From Prevotella sp. (lineage in GTDB: Bacteria > Bacteroidota > Bacteroidia > Bacteroidales > Dysgonomonadaceae), in contig JAISKQ010000011.1 in assembly GCA_031260865.1 (NCBI GenBank), forward strand, positions 1 to 5,492: a DNA stretch of 5,492 nt. Direction: 5' to 3'. This document shows, in pieces, positions 1-5,052 of this stretch (position 1 is the stretch's first letter; the number at the start of each line of letters is the position of its first letter). The notes under the pieces were generated by a model. That model worked only from the letters and a program-made list of their open reading frames with translations, ran no database searches and was not told the DNA's origin. A program made the position numbers and the translations under genes.

Positions 1-1157
1 ATCAAAGCCTGCGCCGAACTGCGAACTTTGGCGTCGGTAACGCTCGGTCCCCAGCAGTTCCATGAATTCCAACCCATTGGCGGTGTGAGCGCTAACGTTT
101 CGCCTACTTTTACCGTAAATTCACGTTCGCATTTTCCTTTGGCATTGCCGGCTACGAAAGTCATTTTGTAATCGCCCGTCTTATCTAATTTTCCTGTAAT
201 AATACCCGTGTTTTTATCTAATGAGAGACCCTGCGGAAGGTTCTTTACTTCATATAGGATCGGTTTTTCGCCGGAAACGGCTATTTTGAACAAAAACGGT
301 GAGCCGGGACGGATTCCAAACACCTTGGCTCCGTTGATTACCGGCTCTGCCGAAGCGGCGGGTGTGAGGATGTAGGCAGGAATGCACAACGCCTGTTTTG
401 TCTTGCCGGTTTTATTATCGGTGTAAGTGACGTCAATTCTTACCCGCTGACCAATAACGGCAGAATAAGCGACTTTCTTGGCAAACGTCGCTCCCGGTTT
501 TACCTGTACCTTTTCGGTAGTTGTTTTGTCGACATTCGATCCGGTAACAGCGATTTGCAACGAACCGGTTTGCGCCTCCTTATATGTGTTTTTCAAGGTA
601 AGGCTACACGCTTTTTTATCCTTCTCGTCAGGCGTTATACTGACAAGAAGCCCGTCTATCAAATCATTAACGTAAACAAAAGGTACTCCTTCGTTATTTC
701 CTCCAGCGCCGCTTCCGTCATACACGCGGATAGCCAGCACGTTCTCTTGTCCCCACAGCACAGCAGGGTCGTTGGCTTCAATCGCGTATAAGCGCGATTT
801 ATTCCAGCCCTTGGTTTTACCTATCAATTTACCATTGAGATAGGTTTCGTCATCATCGTCGATTTTGTAGAGATTGAAAGACAATTGTTCCTTGTAGTAC
901 GAATTTTCGAGTAATTCCTTCGGCAAGGTAAATCGGATACGATACCAAGCATAACCGTCGTAATCGCTGTAACCTTGCGAATCCCAATTGACGCCGGTTT
1001 TCAATGTTTCCCAACTTGCATCGTTAAAGTCCCTGTCTTTCCACGACGCGTCATCGCCGGTTTTGAATTTGGCGACCGGCAAACTGATTGTTTGTTGCGC
1101 GCATATTGTCGCGCATACTAACATTAAACTAAAAAAGAATAGACTACGTTTTTTCAT
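1..1157 (-). CDS. Secreted GH27 alpha-galactosidase, N-terminal part (C-terminus outside the window)
   Basis: Probable exported enzyme releasing alpha-linked galactose from oligo- or polysaccharides. The frame is open for 385 codons from an ATG at 1157 to the window edge. Residues 1-20 are a signal peptide (MKKR, hydrophobic core, then ICA before QQ), suggesting signal peptidase I cleavage. Residues about 30-165 resemble the galactose-binding-like jelly roll of GH2 and related enzymes (DASWKDRDFNDASWE, AWYRIRFTLP, ETYLNGKLIG, NVLAIRVYDG). Residues 175-265 are a beta-rich segment without a clear name. Residues 271-295 (EPVINGAKVFGIRPGSPF) match the NEW1/He_PIG-associated domain, and 296-352 a He_PIG Ig-like domain (LPQGLSLDKNTGIITG). 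Residues 357-370, LTPPMGWNSWNCWG, are the start of a GH27 barrel. The catalytic aspartates lie outside the window, so activity cannot be confirmed. The start is favoured because it gives a complete signal peptide. The leader is AT-rich with no Shine-Dalgarno. Family call is strong; the substrate is inferred. Confidence 0.9.
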   Translation of the reverse strand, partial: MKKRSLFFFSLMLVCATICAQQTISLPVAKFKTGDDASWKDRDFNDASWETLKTGVNWDSQGYSDYDGYAWYRIRFTLPKELLENSYYKEQLSFNLYKIDDDDETYLNGKLIGKTKGWNKSRLYAIEANDPAVLWGQENVLAIRVYDGSGAGGNNEGVPFVYVNDLIDGLLVSITPDEKDKKACSLTLKNTYKEAQTGSLQIAVTGSNVDKTTTEKVQVKPGATFAKKVAYSAVIGQRVRIDVTYTDNKTGKTKQALCIPAYILTPAASAEPVINGAKVFGIRPGSPFLFKIAVSGEKPILYEVKNLPQGLSLDKNTGIITGKLDKTGDYKMTFVAGNAKGKCEREFTVKVGETLALTPPMGWNSWNCWGPSVTDAKVRSSAQAL

Positions 1158-1195
1158 CGGTTTTATAATTTAAGAGCAACTATCGCCATTCGCTT

Positions 1196-1210
1196 TCATC
1201 GCTTCGCGCC
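1196..1210 (+). repeat. 15-bp dispersed repeat TCATCGCTTCGCGCC, copy 1
   Basis: One of three copies of TCATCGC(A/T)T(C/T)GCGCC in the window. The other two are on the opposite strand at 2422-2436 and 2540-2554. All three have CCATTC, or its near match, close by. It is GC-rich inside AT-rich DNA. No function is known to me. Confidence 0.5.
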
Positions 1211-1237
1211 ACTAAAGACTAACGGCTATAAGCTATC

Positions 1238-1256
1238 GGGCGTAAGCATTACGCCC
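1238..1256. repeat. REP-like palindrome GGGCGTAA-GCA-TTACGCCC
   Basis: A perfect inverted repeat with 8-bp arms and a 3-nt loop, flanked by CTATC on one side and CCCTAC on the other. It lies in the predicted leader of the GH27 gene. No T-run follows on either strand, so it is not a standard intrinsic terminator. Its form (GTAGGGGGCG...CGCCC on the minus strand) resembles short GTAGGGGCG-type palindromes scattered between genes in many bacteria. That family link is from memory, not from a search. As RNA it would form a stable hairpin about 80 nt before the start codon. Confidence 0.55.
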
Positions 1257-1322
1257 CCTACTTGTAACTGTCTAATTACCAATTATCGAAACGAAACGAT
1301 GAGATTGGAAGTCCGAACTCAT

Positions 1323-1354
1323 CAAAGATATAATAAATTTCTTGTAAATAGCAA
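1323..1354 (-). promoter_or_regulatory. Probable Bacteroidetes-type promoter of the GH27 gene
   Basis: On the minus strand TATCTTTG (1330-1323) fits the Bacteroidetes -7 consensus TAnnTTTG at every defined position. CTTG (1355-1352) lies 21 bp upstream and matches the -33 element TTTG at three of four bases. The same 21-bp spacing occurs in the promoter of the DsbD-like gene in this window. Transcription would start near 1315, giving a leader of about 160 nt that contains the palindrome at 1238-1256. Motif-based only. Confidence 0.5.
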
Positions 1355-1545
1355 GTTATGAGCTGAAAGTAATAAGAATCCGCTCGCTTTTAGCTGACAG
1401 TTGATCGTTTCTCATTGAAGAAGTTGTTGAAAGAACCGAAAAAATATTTACCGCAAAAGAAGCATCCAAAGAAATAATTATTTATATTTACATAGAATTA
1501 CGACATAAAGCGTTATGTGTGATTTGACTTATCGAAATTAAAACG

Positions 1546-1714
1546 AAGCGTTTAATTATCCTTGTTTTCGGAATCTGGTAAATTCAAACAAAGTACAGGA
1601 TAATAAGCAGAGCGTTCCACGTCTTTATATCAAGGCGTGGGACTGTTGCTTATTTGTACTTTAGGCTTACCAGAGCCTCGAAAACGGATAAGAGAACAGT
1701 TCCCACGCTTTTTT
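1546..1714 (+). ncRNA. ssrS: 6S RNA candidate (Bacteroidales-1 class)
   Basis: 6S RNA mimics an open promoter and binds the housekeeping RNA polymerase holoenzyme. The sequence folds into one long rod. Paired segments are 1546-1551/1705-1710, 1556-1561/1686-1691, 1564-1570/1679-1685, 1574-1581/1667-1674, 1590-1597/1655-1662, 1602-1609/1647-1654 and 1614-1623/1634-1643, with a 10-nt apical loop at 1624-1633. Only the apical helix needs G-U pairs (two). The interruptions are a TT bulge (1562-1563), an internal loop (1582-1589 against 1663-1666), a GGAT bulge (1598-1601) and a small loop below the apical hairpin. A run of six T (1709-1714) directly after ACGC marks the plus strand as the transcript. 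Length of about 170 nt and the rod with a central bubble fit 6S RNA. The Bacteroidales-1 assignment rests on shape and remembered family features, not on a covariance search. Another structured RNA cannot be excluded, and the 5' end is uncertain by about 10-15 nt. Confidence 0.68.
1701..1714 (+). terminator. 3' end and T-run of the 6S-like RNA
   Basis: TCCCACGC followed by six T. The CCCACGC strand can close the outer stem with 1546-1551, or pair more strongly with GCGTGGGA at 1635-1642. Either pairing puts a helix directly before the T-run, as in an intrinsic terminator. Confidence 0.5.
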
Positions 1715-1755
1715 ATGGTCGCTTATTTGGGGATTGGTAAGCAAAAGAGAAAATT

Positions 1756-2082
1756 ATGGATGAAAGGACTTATTTAATTGGAGAAATAGGAAATCTACTG
1801 GAATTAAAAATGAATGAAGAAGTAAAAAACTTCGGCGTGACATTATTAAAAAATTCAGATCCAAGTTCTCAAAAGTACTTTTTTTACAGTAATAGCAATA
1901 ATAAGATTGTTCCACTTTCCCAGAAAATTTTGGAGGAAATATATAAGAAGTTTGTGGAGAAATTCTCTTCTGATGATTTAGGTTGCCTTATATCTAATGA
2001 CGGATATAGTATGTATTTTGGCATAGCGCATTTGCCAACGGAAAGATTAAAAAAAATCATAGCAAAATTACAAGCTGATTGA
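1756..2082 (+). CDS. Hypothetical protein, 108 aa, unknown function
   Basis: I do not recognise this protein. It begins MDERTYLIGEIGNLLELK and ends with a helix-like TERLKKIIAKLQAD. It has no signal peptide, membrane segment or cysteine cluster, so a small soluble cytoplasmic protein of mixed alpha/beta structure is likely. The region 56-71 (QKILEEIYKKFVEKFS) looks amphipathic, followed by a probable beta hairpin (GCLISNDGYSMYFGIA). The ATG at 1756 follows an AT-rich leader (gagaaaatt), normal for Bacteroidetes; a second Met at residue 19 is a weaker alternative. It starts 41 bp after the T-run of the 6S-like RNA and has no clear promoter of its own, so read-through from the RNA is possible. 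Codons are more A+T-rich than in dnaG, which may point to recent acquisition or weak expression. It could be a small accessory or immunity-type protein, but nothing shows this. Confidence 0.6.
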   Translation: MDERTYLIGEIGNLLELKMNEEVKNFGVTLLKNSDPSSQKYFFYSNSNNKIVPLSQKILEEIYKKFVEKFSSDDLGCLISNDGYSMYFGIAHLPTERLKKIIAKLQAD

Positions 2083-2095
2083 ATTTTTTCAATCG
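2076..2095 (+). terminator. Weak hairpin overlapping the stop codon of the 108-aa ORF
   Basis: GATTGAA (2077-2083) and TTCAATC (2088-2094) pair perfectly around a TTTT loop, with a T-G closing pair outside. The stop codon TGA is inside the 5' arm. The stem is A+T-rich and no T-run follows, so it is a poor intrinsic terminator. It may only stabilise the 3' end of the message. Confidence 0.3.
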
Positions 2096-2285
2096 TAGTA
2101 ATACATTTGTCTGATATTCAGAAGATAATAAATATAAATAAAGCCAAAAATTTTAGGATTATATATATACATCCAAAAGGACATCAAACGTCCTCTTACT
2201 GCATCTGTTTAGCTTGCTTTCCTCGCTCCCGTAGCCTTGTAAAAATAGGTGTGTATGAAAAACAACTTTTTTTGTAAAACACCCC

Positions 2286-2293
2286 TAAATTTG
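2286..2293 (+). promoter_or_regulatory. Orphan -7-like element TAAATTTG
   Basis: A full match to the Bacteroidetes -7 consensus TAnnTTTG, but the nearest TTTG (2271-2274) is only 11 bp upstream instead of about 20, and no ORF follows. On the minus strand TAATTTTG (2316-2309) also matches, again without a -33 partner. Probably chance matches in AT-rich DNA, or remnants. Confidence 0.2.
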
Positions 2294-2421
2294 TCATTTT
2301 AAAAAAACAAAATTATCTAATAGAAAGTAGTTATGAGTTATAAGTTACAATAAAGAAGAGTTGGAAGTAGTAAGTTGAAAGTAATGAGCTTTGAGTGTAC
2401 AAGTTTACAAGAGCGAAGAAT

Positions 2422-2436
2422 GGCGCAAAGCGATGA
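2422..2436 (-). repeat. 15-bp dispersed repeat, copy 2
   Basis: Minus-strand TCATCGCTTTGCGCC, one difference from the copy at 1196-1210. It sits inside composite module A. Confidence 0.5.
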
Positions 2437-2447
2437 TGACTGAAAAC

Positions 2448-2467
2448 TGTTACTTTTGTTACTTTTT
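2448..2467 (+). repeat. GTYAC element, copy 1
   Basis: Two GTTAC half-sites (2449-2453 and 2458-2462), each followed by a T-run, with a 9-bp period. It is the first of four same-strand copies in about 330 bp. Confidence 0.7.
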
Positions 2468-2499
2468 AAAATTCTAGTAAACTTGAACTCTGAAAAAAC

Positions 2500-2519
2500 T
2501 GTTACTTTTGTTACTTTTT
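2500..2519 (+). repeat. GTYAC element, copy 2
   Basis: GTTAC at 2501-2505 and 2510-2514 with a 9-bp period, then seven T (2515-2521). Identical to copy 1 over 20 bp, and preceded by CTAGTAAACTTGAA as is copy 4. Confidence 0.7.
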
Positions 2520-2539
2520 TTGAACAATAAGCCATTCGC

Positions 2540-2554
2540 GGCGCGATGCGATGA
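2540..2554 (-). repeat. 15-bp dispersed repeat, copy 3
   Basis: Minus-strand TCATCGCATCGCGCC, one difference from the copy at 1196-1210. GCCATTCGC lies directly beside it on the plus strand, as it does near copy 1. Confidence 0.5.
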
Positions 2555-2581
2555 TTGAAAAGGTCTTTGAAATAATGATAT

Positions 2582-2602
2582 AGTTACGAGTTACGAGTTA
2601 CA
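2582..2602 (+). repeat. 7-bp tandem repeat, three units of AGTTAC(G/A)
   Basis: AGTTACG, AGTTACG and AGTTACA in tandem. Each unit contains the same GTTAC pentamer as the interspersed elements around it. Similar degenerate sequence (gagttataagttac) is at 2335-2348. Confidence 0.6.
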
Positions 2603-2654
2603 AGGCAATGAGAGGATGAAAGAAAAAAGAGACAGAGAAAGCAGATGGAAAAAG

Positions 2655-2674
2655 TGTTACCTTTGTTACCTTTT
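2655..2674 (+). repeat. GTYAC element, copy 3
   Basis: GTTAC at 2656-2660 and 2665-2669, again with a 9-bp period. Both half-sites are followed by C where copies 1 and 2 have T, so the two halves have changed together. Confidence 0.7.
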
Positions 2675-2681
2675 TTTAAGT

Positions 2682-2776
2682 TTTGAGTTTACAAGCTTGC
2701 AAGTTTACAAGAGTTCTAACATGCTAGTAAACTTGAATTCTATTTATCTGAAAAGTGTCACTTTTGTCACCTTTTT
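2682..2776 (+). repeat. Composite repeat module B
   Basis: TTTGAGTTTACAAG, then CAAGTTTACAAGAG, CTAGTAAACTTGAATTC, CTGAAAA and GTYAC copy 4, in the same order as module A. The 9-bp inverted repeat (2700-2708 with 2727-2735) has only an 18-nt spacer, because the part holding the 15-bp repeat and one GTYAC element is absent. Confidence 0.5.
2756..2776 (+). repeat. GTYAC element, copy 4, next to dnaG
   Basis: GTCAC at 2757-2761 and 2766-2770 with a 9-bp period. Both halves carry C instead of the T found in the other copies. The sequence around it (2751-2765) is the palindrome AAAAGTG-T-CACTTTT. It ends 14 bp past the dnaG stop codon, so it lies in the dnaG 3' untranslated region. Confidence 0.7.
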
Positions 2777-2790
2777 AACTTGTTATTGAT

Positions 2791-4791
2791 TCACCACCTT
2801 AGTATAATCCTCTCGCCCAGTTCCTTAGCGAGTATTTTCTTTATTTCCTCAAGTTCTTTTATTTTCTGCATCAACTCAATAGCTCCATCCCAGTCGCCGG
2901 CTTTCTGCTTTTGCTCCATCTCGGATTTTATCTCTTTTATTTGGTTGGATATATGCGCGTCCTTCAATTCGGTAACGGCGCGGGGTACATTCTTCCAGAG
3001 GTGTTTCTCTTCGGCAAGAGGAGTGTCCTCTTTCTTCATATCCTCTCCAAACTGCTTGATATACATTTTGCTCAATTGATACCTGTCGCTTATCAGTTCC
3101 GCCGCTATCTTGCTGATTTGCGCGTCGGTATGAGCCAGAAAATACCGGCTTGGATTGAACGCCTCATTCTCCGATTGCTTTATAGCATCTTCCAAGATGA
3201 CGATGTATAACGGATTGGTAAACCAGAAGCCGTCGCGTTGCAGGTCAAACTTCACCCAGTCTATCACGGTGGTAGGCATATCGCCTGTTACCGTATTGGT
3301 ATCCCCGCCTTCAAGCACTATATCCATTCCGTAGCGGACAATGAAATATAGGATAGCCAGTTCAAACTTATCGATGTTTGTTTTCTTTACAGCGGCTTTG
3401 CCCGAACGAACCACCGGCTGCGATAAATCGACATTTAGCGCCGACTGCTCAGGAGGTATAGATGGTTGAGGAGTCCTCTCCTGATGAGACAATCGCTTTT
3501 TGTTGACTTCATCTATCAGGATACGTTCGTCCATATCCAATAACATGCTGCAATCCTGTATATAAACACGCCGGATAATGTTATCGGGTATCACGGATAT
3601 GCTGTTTACAATATCCGAAATCAGACTCGCCCGTTTAATCGGGTCATTACCGGCGTCATCCAGTAACAGCTTCGTTTTGAAGCGGATAAAATCAACCTCA
3701 TGGTCTTTTATATATTTTGTCAGCGATTCGGCGTTTTGTTTGCGGGCGAAAGAATCAGGGTCTTCTCCATCGGGGAGCAGCACCACTTTTATATTCATCC
3801 CGTCTTCCAGTAGCAGGTCTATTCCTCGTAACGCGGCTTTTATGCCGGCGGCGTCTCCATCGTAAAGAACCGTCACATTATCGGTAAAACGATGAATAAG
3901 CCTGATTTGCCCGTGAGTAAGAGCTGTTCCTGACGATGCCACAACATTCTCTATTCCAGCTTGGTGCATCGATATAACGTCGGTATATCCTTCTACCAGA
4001 TAGCAACAATCGGCTTTCGATATGGCTTGTTTGGCAAAGTAAATCCCGTATAGCTCGTTTCCCTTGTGGTAAATTTCACTTTCGGGAGAGTTGATGTATT
4101 TGCCTGTATTTTCGACCTTTTTTAAGATACGTCCGCCAAAGGCGATAACTTTACCGGATAAAGTGTGTACAGGGAACATCACGCGACCGCGAAAACGATC
4201 TATCATCGCGTTGTTATGCTCACTTTTTATGGCAAGCCCTGTTTTTATAAGGAAATCCTCTTTGTAGCCGTTCCTCAGGGCTTCTTGTGAAAGAGCATCT
4301 TTTTGTTCGAGGCTGTAGCCTAACTGGAATTTCTCTATAATATCGTCCCTGAATCCTCTTTCTTTAAAATAGCTCATCCCTACCGACTTGCCTTCTATAT
4401 GCCTGTGTAATATATTCACAAAATAAGTGCGGGCAAAATCGTTGAGGATAAAAAGGCTTTCACGTTCATTATGAGCTTGTTTTTGCTCGTTGGTAAGTTC
4501 CCTTTCTTGTACTTCGATGTTAAATTTCTTCGCCAGATACTTCAACGCCTCATAATAAGACAACTGTTCGTGCTTCATAATGAAGTGTACGGCAGTTCCT
4601 CCCTCGCCGCAAGCAAAGCACTTACATATATTTTTTGCCGGCGAAACGTAAAAGGACGGGGTTTTATCCGAATGGAATGGGCACAAACCGACATAGTTGA
4701 TTCCCCTACGCTTGAGCGTAACAAACTGAGATACCACATCAACTATTTGCGCGGCATCCATTATACGGTCTATGGTAATTTGGTCTATCAT
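2791..4791 (-). CDS. dnaG: DNA primase DnaG, complete, 666 aa
   Basis: Synthesises the RNA primers for chromosome replication in association with the replicative helicase DnaB. The N-terminal zinc-binding domain has Cys37, His40, Cys58 and Cys61 (CPFH ... CFACG), the CHC2 pattern. The catalytic core includes the basic motif RFRGRVMFPVHTLSGKVIAF (199-218) followed by GGR (219-221). The TOPRIM fold carries EGYTD (Glu267) and DGDAAG (Asp311, Asp313), the acidic metal-binding residues. GEDPDSF (342-348) is also typical. Residues about 430-470 are a Pro/Ser-rich linker. The C-terminal part (about 470-666) is the expected helicase-interaction region, divergent in sequence and ending in a charged helix (617-661). 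Length is normal for Bacteroidetes. The start at MIDQITIDRIMDAA gives the usual N-terminus; Met11 would cut into it. The gene stands alone, without rpsU or rpoD beside it. No intrinsic terminator is seen downstream; repeat copy 4 begins there. Confidence 0.97.
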   Translation of the reverse strand: MIDQITIDRIMDAAQIVDVVSQFVTLKRRGINYVGLCPFHSDKTPSFYVSPAKNICKCFACGEGGTAVHFIMKHEQLSYYEALKYLAKKFNIEVQERELTNEQKQAHNERESLFILNDFARTYFVNILHRHIEGKSVGMSYFKERGFRDDIIEKFQLGYSLEQKDALSQEALRNGYKEDFLIKTGLAIKSEHNNAMIDRFRGRVMFPVHTLSGKVIAFGGRILKKVENTGKYINSPESEIYHKGNELYGIYFAKQAISKADCCYLVEGYTDVISMHQAGIENVVASSGTALTHGQIRLIHRFTDNVTVLYDGDAAGIKAALRGIDLLLEDGMNIKVVLLPDGEDPDSFARKQNAESLTKYIKDHEVDFIRFKTKLLLDDAGNDPIKRASLISDIVNSISVIPDNIIRRVYIQDCSMLLDMDERILIDEVNKKRLSHQERTPQPSIPPEQSALNVDLSQPVVRSGKAAVKKTNIDKFELAILYFIVRYGMDIVLEGGDTNTVTGDMPTTVIDWVKFDLQRDGFWFTNPLYIVILEDAIKQSENEAFNPSRYFLAHTDAQISKIAAELISDRYQLSKMYIKQFGEDMKKEDTPLAEEKHLWKNVPRAVTELKDAHISNQIKEIKSEMEQKQKAGDWDGAIELMQKIKELEEIKKILAKELGERIILRW

Positions 4792-4803
4792 TTTTTACTA
4801 CCA

Positions 4804-4811
4804 CGAAAGTA
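4804..4811 (-). promoter_or_regulatory. Possible -7 element of dnaG (TACTTTCG)
   Basis: Minus-strand TACTTTCG differs from TAnnTTTG at one base and lies 12 bp before the start codon, which would give a very short leader. No TTTG is found 19-22 bp upstream, so support is weak. Confidence 0.3.
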
Positions 4812-4853
4812 ATAAAAATATCTTGACGCAGCTATTTATTGTCCATGATGAAT

Positions 4854-4877
4854 GGTTAAGAAAGGTTAGTTAAGGTC
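4854..4877 (+). promoter_or_regulatory. GGTTA direct repeats with a 10-bp period
   Basis: GGTTA at 4854 and 4864 and GGTCG at 4874 are spaced exactly 10 bp apart, so they face the same side of the helix. They lie between the divergent dnaG and dsbD-like genes, upstream of the possible dnaG promoter. A regulator site is conceivable, but the motif is short and matches nothing I know. Confidence 0.2.
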
Positions 4878-4982
4878 GCGGATCTATTTGAGTAGCCTTC
4901 GTCCCTTGATCCAAAATCTTGTTCTTAAAAGTTCGCAAAACAGGTTCTAATACGCAAATTAATTATAAAAGCAATGTTGTTA

Positions 4983-5015
4983 TTTGTCTCGTATGCGCTC
5001 TTTTTCTTAACTTTG
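4983..5015 (+). promoter_or_regulatory. Bacteroidetes promoter of the DsbD-like gene
   Basis: TTTG (4983-4986), a 21-bp spacer and TAACTTTG (5008-5015) match the -33 and -7 consensus at every defined base. Transcription should start near 5020-5025, leaving an A+T-rich leader of about 30 nt before the ATG at 5053. This is the best promoter in the window. Confidence 0.75.
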
Positions 5016-5052
5016 AGAATCTTGTTTAATAATTATTAATATAGGCCTTTTT

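Larger units (their letters stand above)
1158..1545. other. Non-coding region between the GH27 gene and the 6S-like RNA
   Basis: No convincing coding frame is seen on either strand. It contains the GH27 leader and promoter, the palindrome at 1238-1256 and one copy of a 15-bp repeat at 1196-1210. An imperfect inverted repeat, AGCTGAAAG (1361-1369) with CTTTTAGCT (1387-1395), sits in degenerate low-complexity sequence (gttatgagctgaaagtaat) like that at 2336-2390. The AT-rich stretch 1440-1500 shows nothing specific. No clear TAnnTTTG promoter for the 6S-like RNA was found; the best partial matches are TATGTGTG at 1514-1521 and TTTG at 1523-1526. Confidence 0.6.
2390..2521 (+). repeat. Composite repeat module A
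   Basis: Order of parts: TTTGAGTGTACAAG and AAGTTTACAAGAG, then the 15-bp GC-rich repeat, GTYAC copy 1, CTAGTAAACTTGAACTC, TGAAAA and GTYAC copy 2. CAAGTTTAC (2400-2408) and GTAAACTTG (2477-2485) are a 9-bp inverted repeat with a 68-nt spacer. The same parts recur in module B. Confidence 0.5.
2083..2790. other. Non-coding, repeat-rich region between the 108-aa ORF and dnaG
   Basis: About 700 bp with no supported gene. The first part (2100-2330) is AT-rich and shows only a weak 5-bp hairpin (AGGAC/GTCCT near 2178-2196) and an orphan -7-like TAAATTTG at 2286-2293. From about 2336 to dnaG the DNA consists largely of degenerate repeats: low-complexity gagttataagttac-type sequence, four 9-bp-periodic GTYAC elements, two composite modules, two copies of the 15-bp GC-rich repeat and a 7-bp tandem. 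The 65-codon open frame on the minus strand at 2338-2535 is made of these repeats and is not taken as a gene. Confidence 0.65.

Noticed and set aside
1..1157. Lipoprotein signal in the GH27 protein (Cys15 or Cys19)
   Set aside because: Neither MLVC nor ATIC before the cysteine fits a good lipobox; ICA before QQ fits signal peptidase I better.
478..1173. Plus-strand open frames opposite the GH27 gene
   Set aside because: They overlap a frame with signal peptide and recognisable domains on the other strand and show no domain of their own.
1238..1256. Intrinsic terminator
   Set aside because: No T-run follows the hairpin on either strand.
1546..1714. tRNA, tmRNA or attC-type site
   Set aside because: There is no cloverleaf, no CCA end and no integron core sites; the single long rod fits a 6S-type RNA better.
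2206..2240. Minus-strand stretch reading KATGARKAS then stop, like the tail of a basic DNA-binding protein
   Set aside because: Only a few codons, with no supporting upstream frame; likely chance.
2338..2535. 65-codon open frame on the minus strand (contains KKVTKVTVF and KSNKSNSF)
   Set aside because: The repeated peptides are translations of the GTYAC repeat elements, and there is no plausible leader or domain. It is a by-product of repeats.
2448..2776. CRISPR array
   Set aside because: The repeats are only 20 bp, are internally periodic, have uneven spacers that share sequence with each other, and no cas gene is present.
2911..4812. Plus-strand open frames opposite dnaG
   Set aside because: They are antisense shadows of a fully conserved primase gene.
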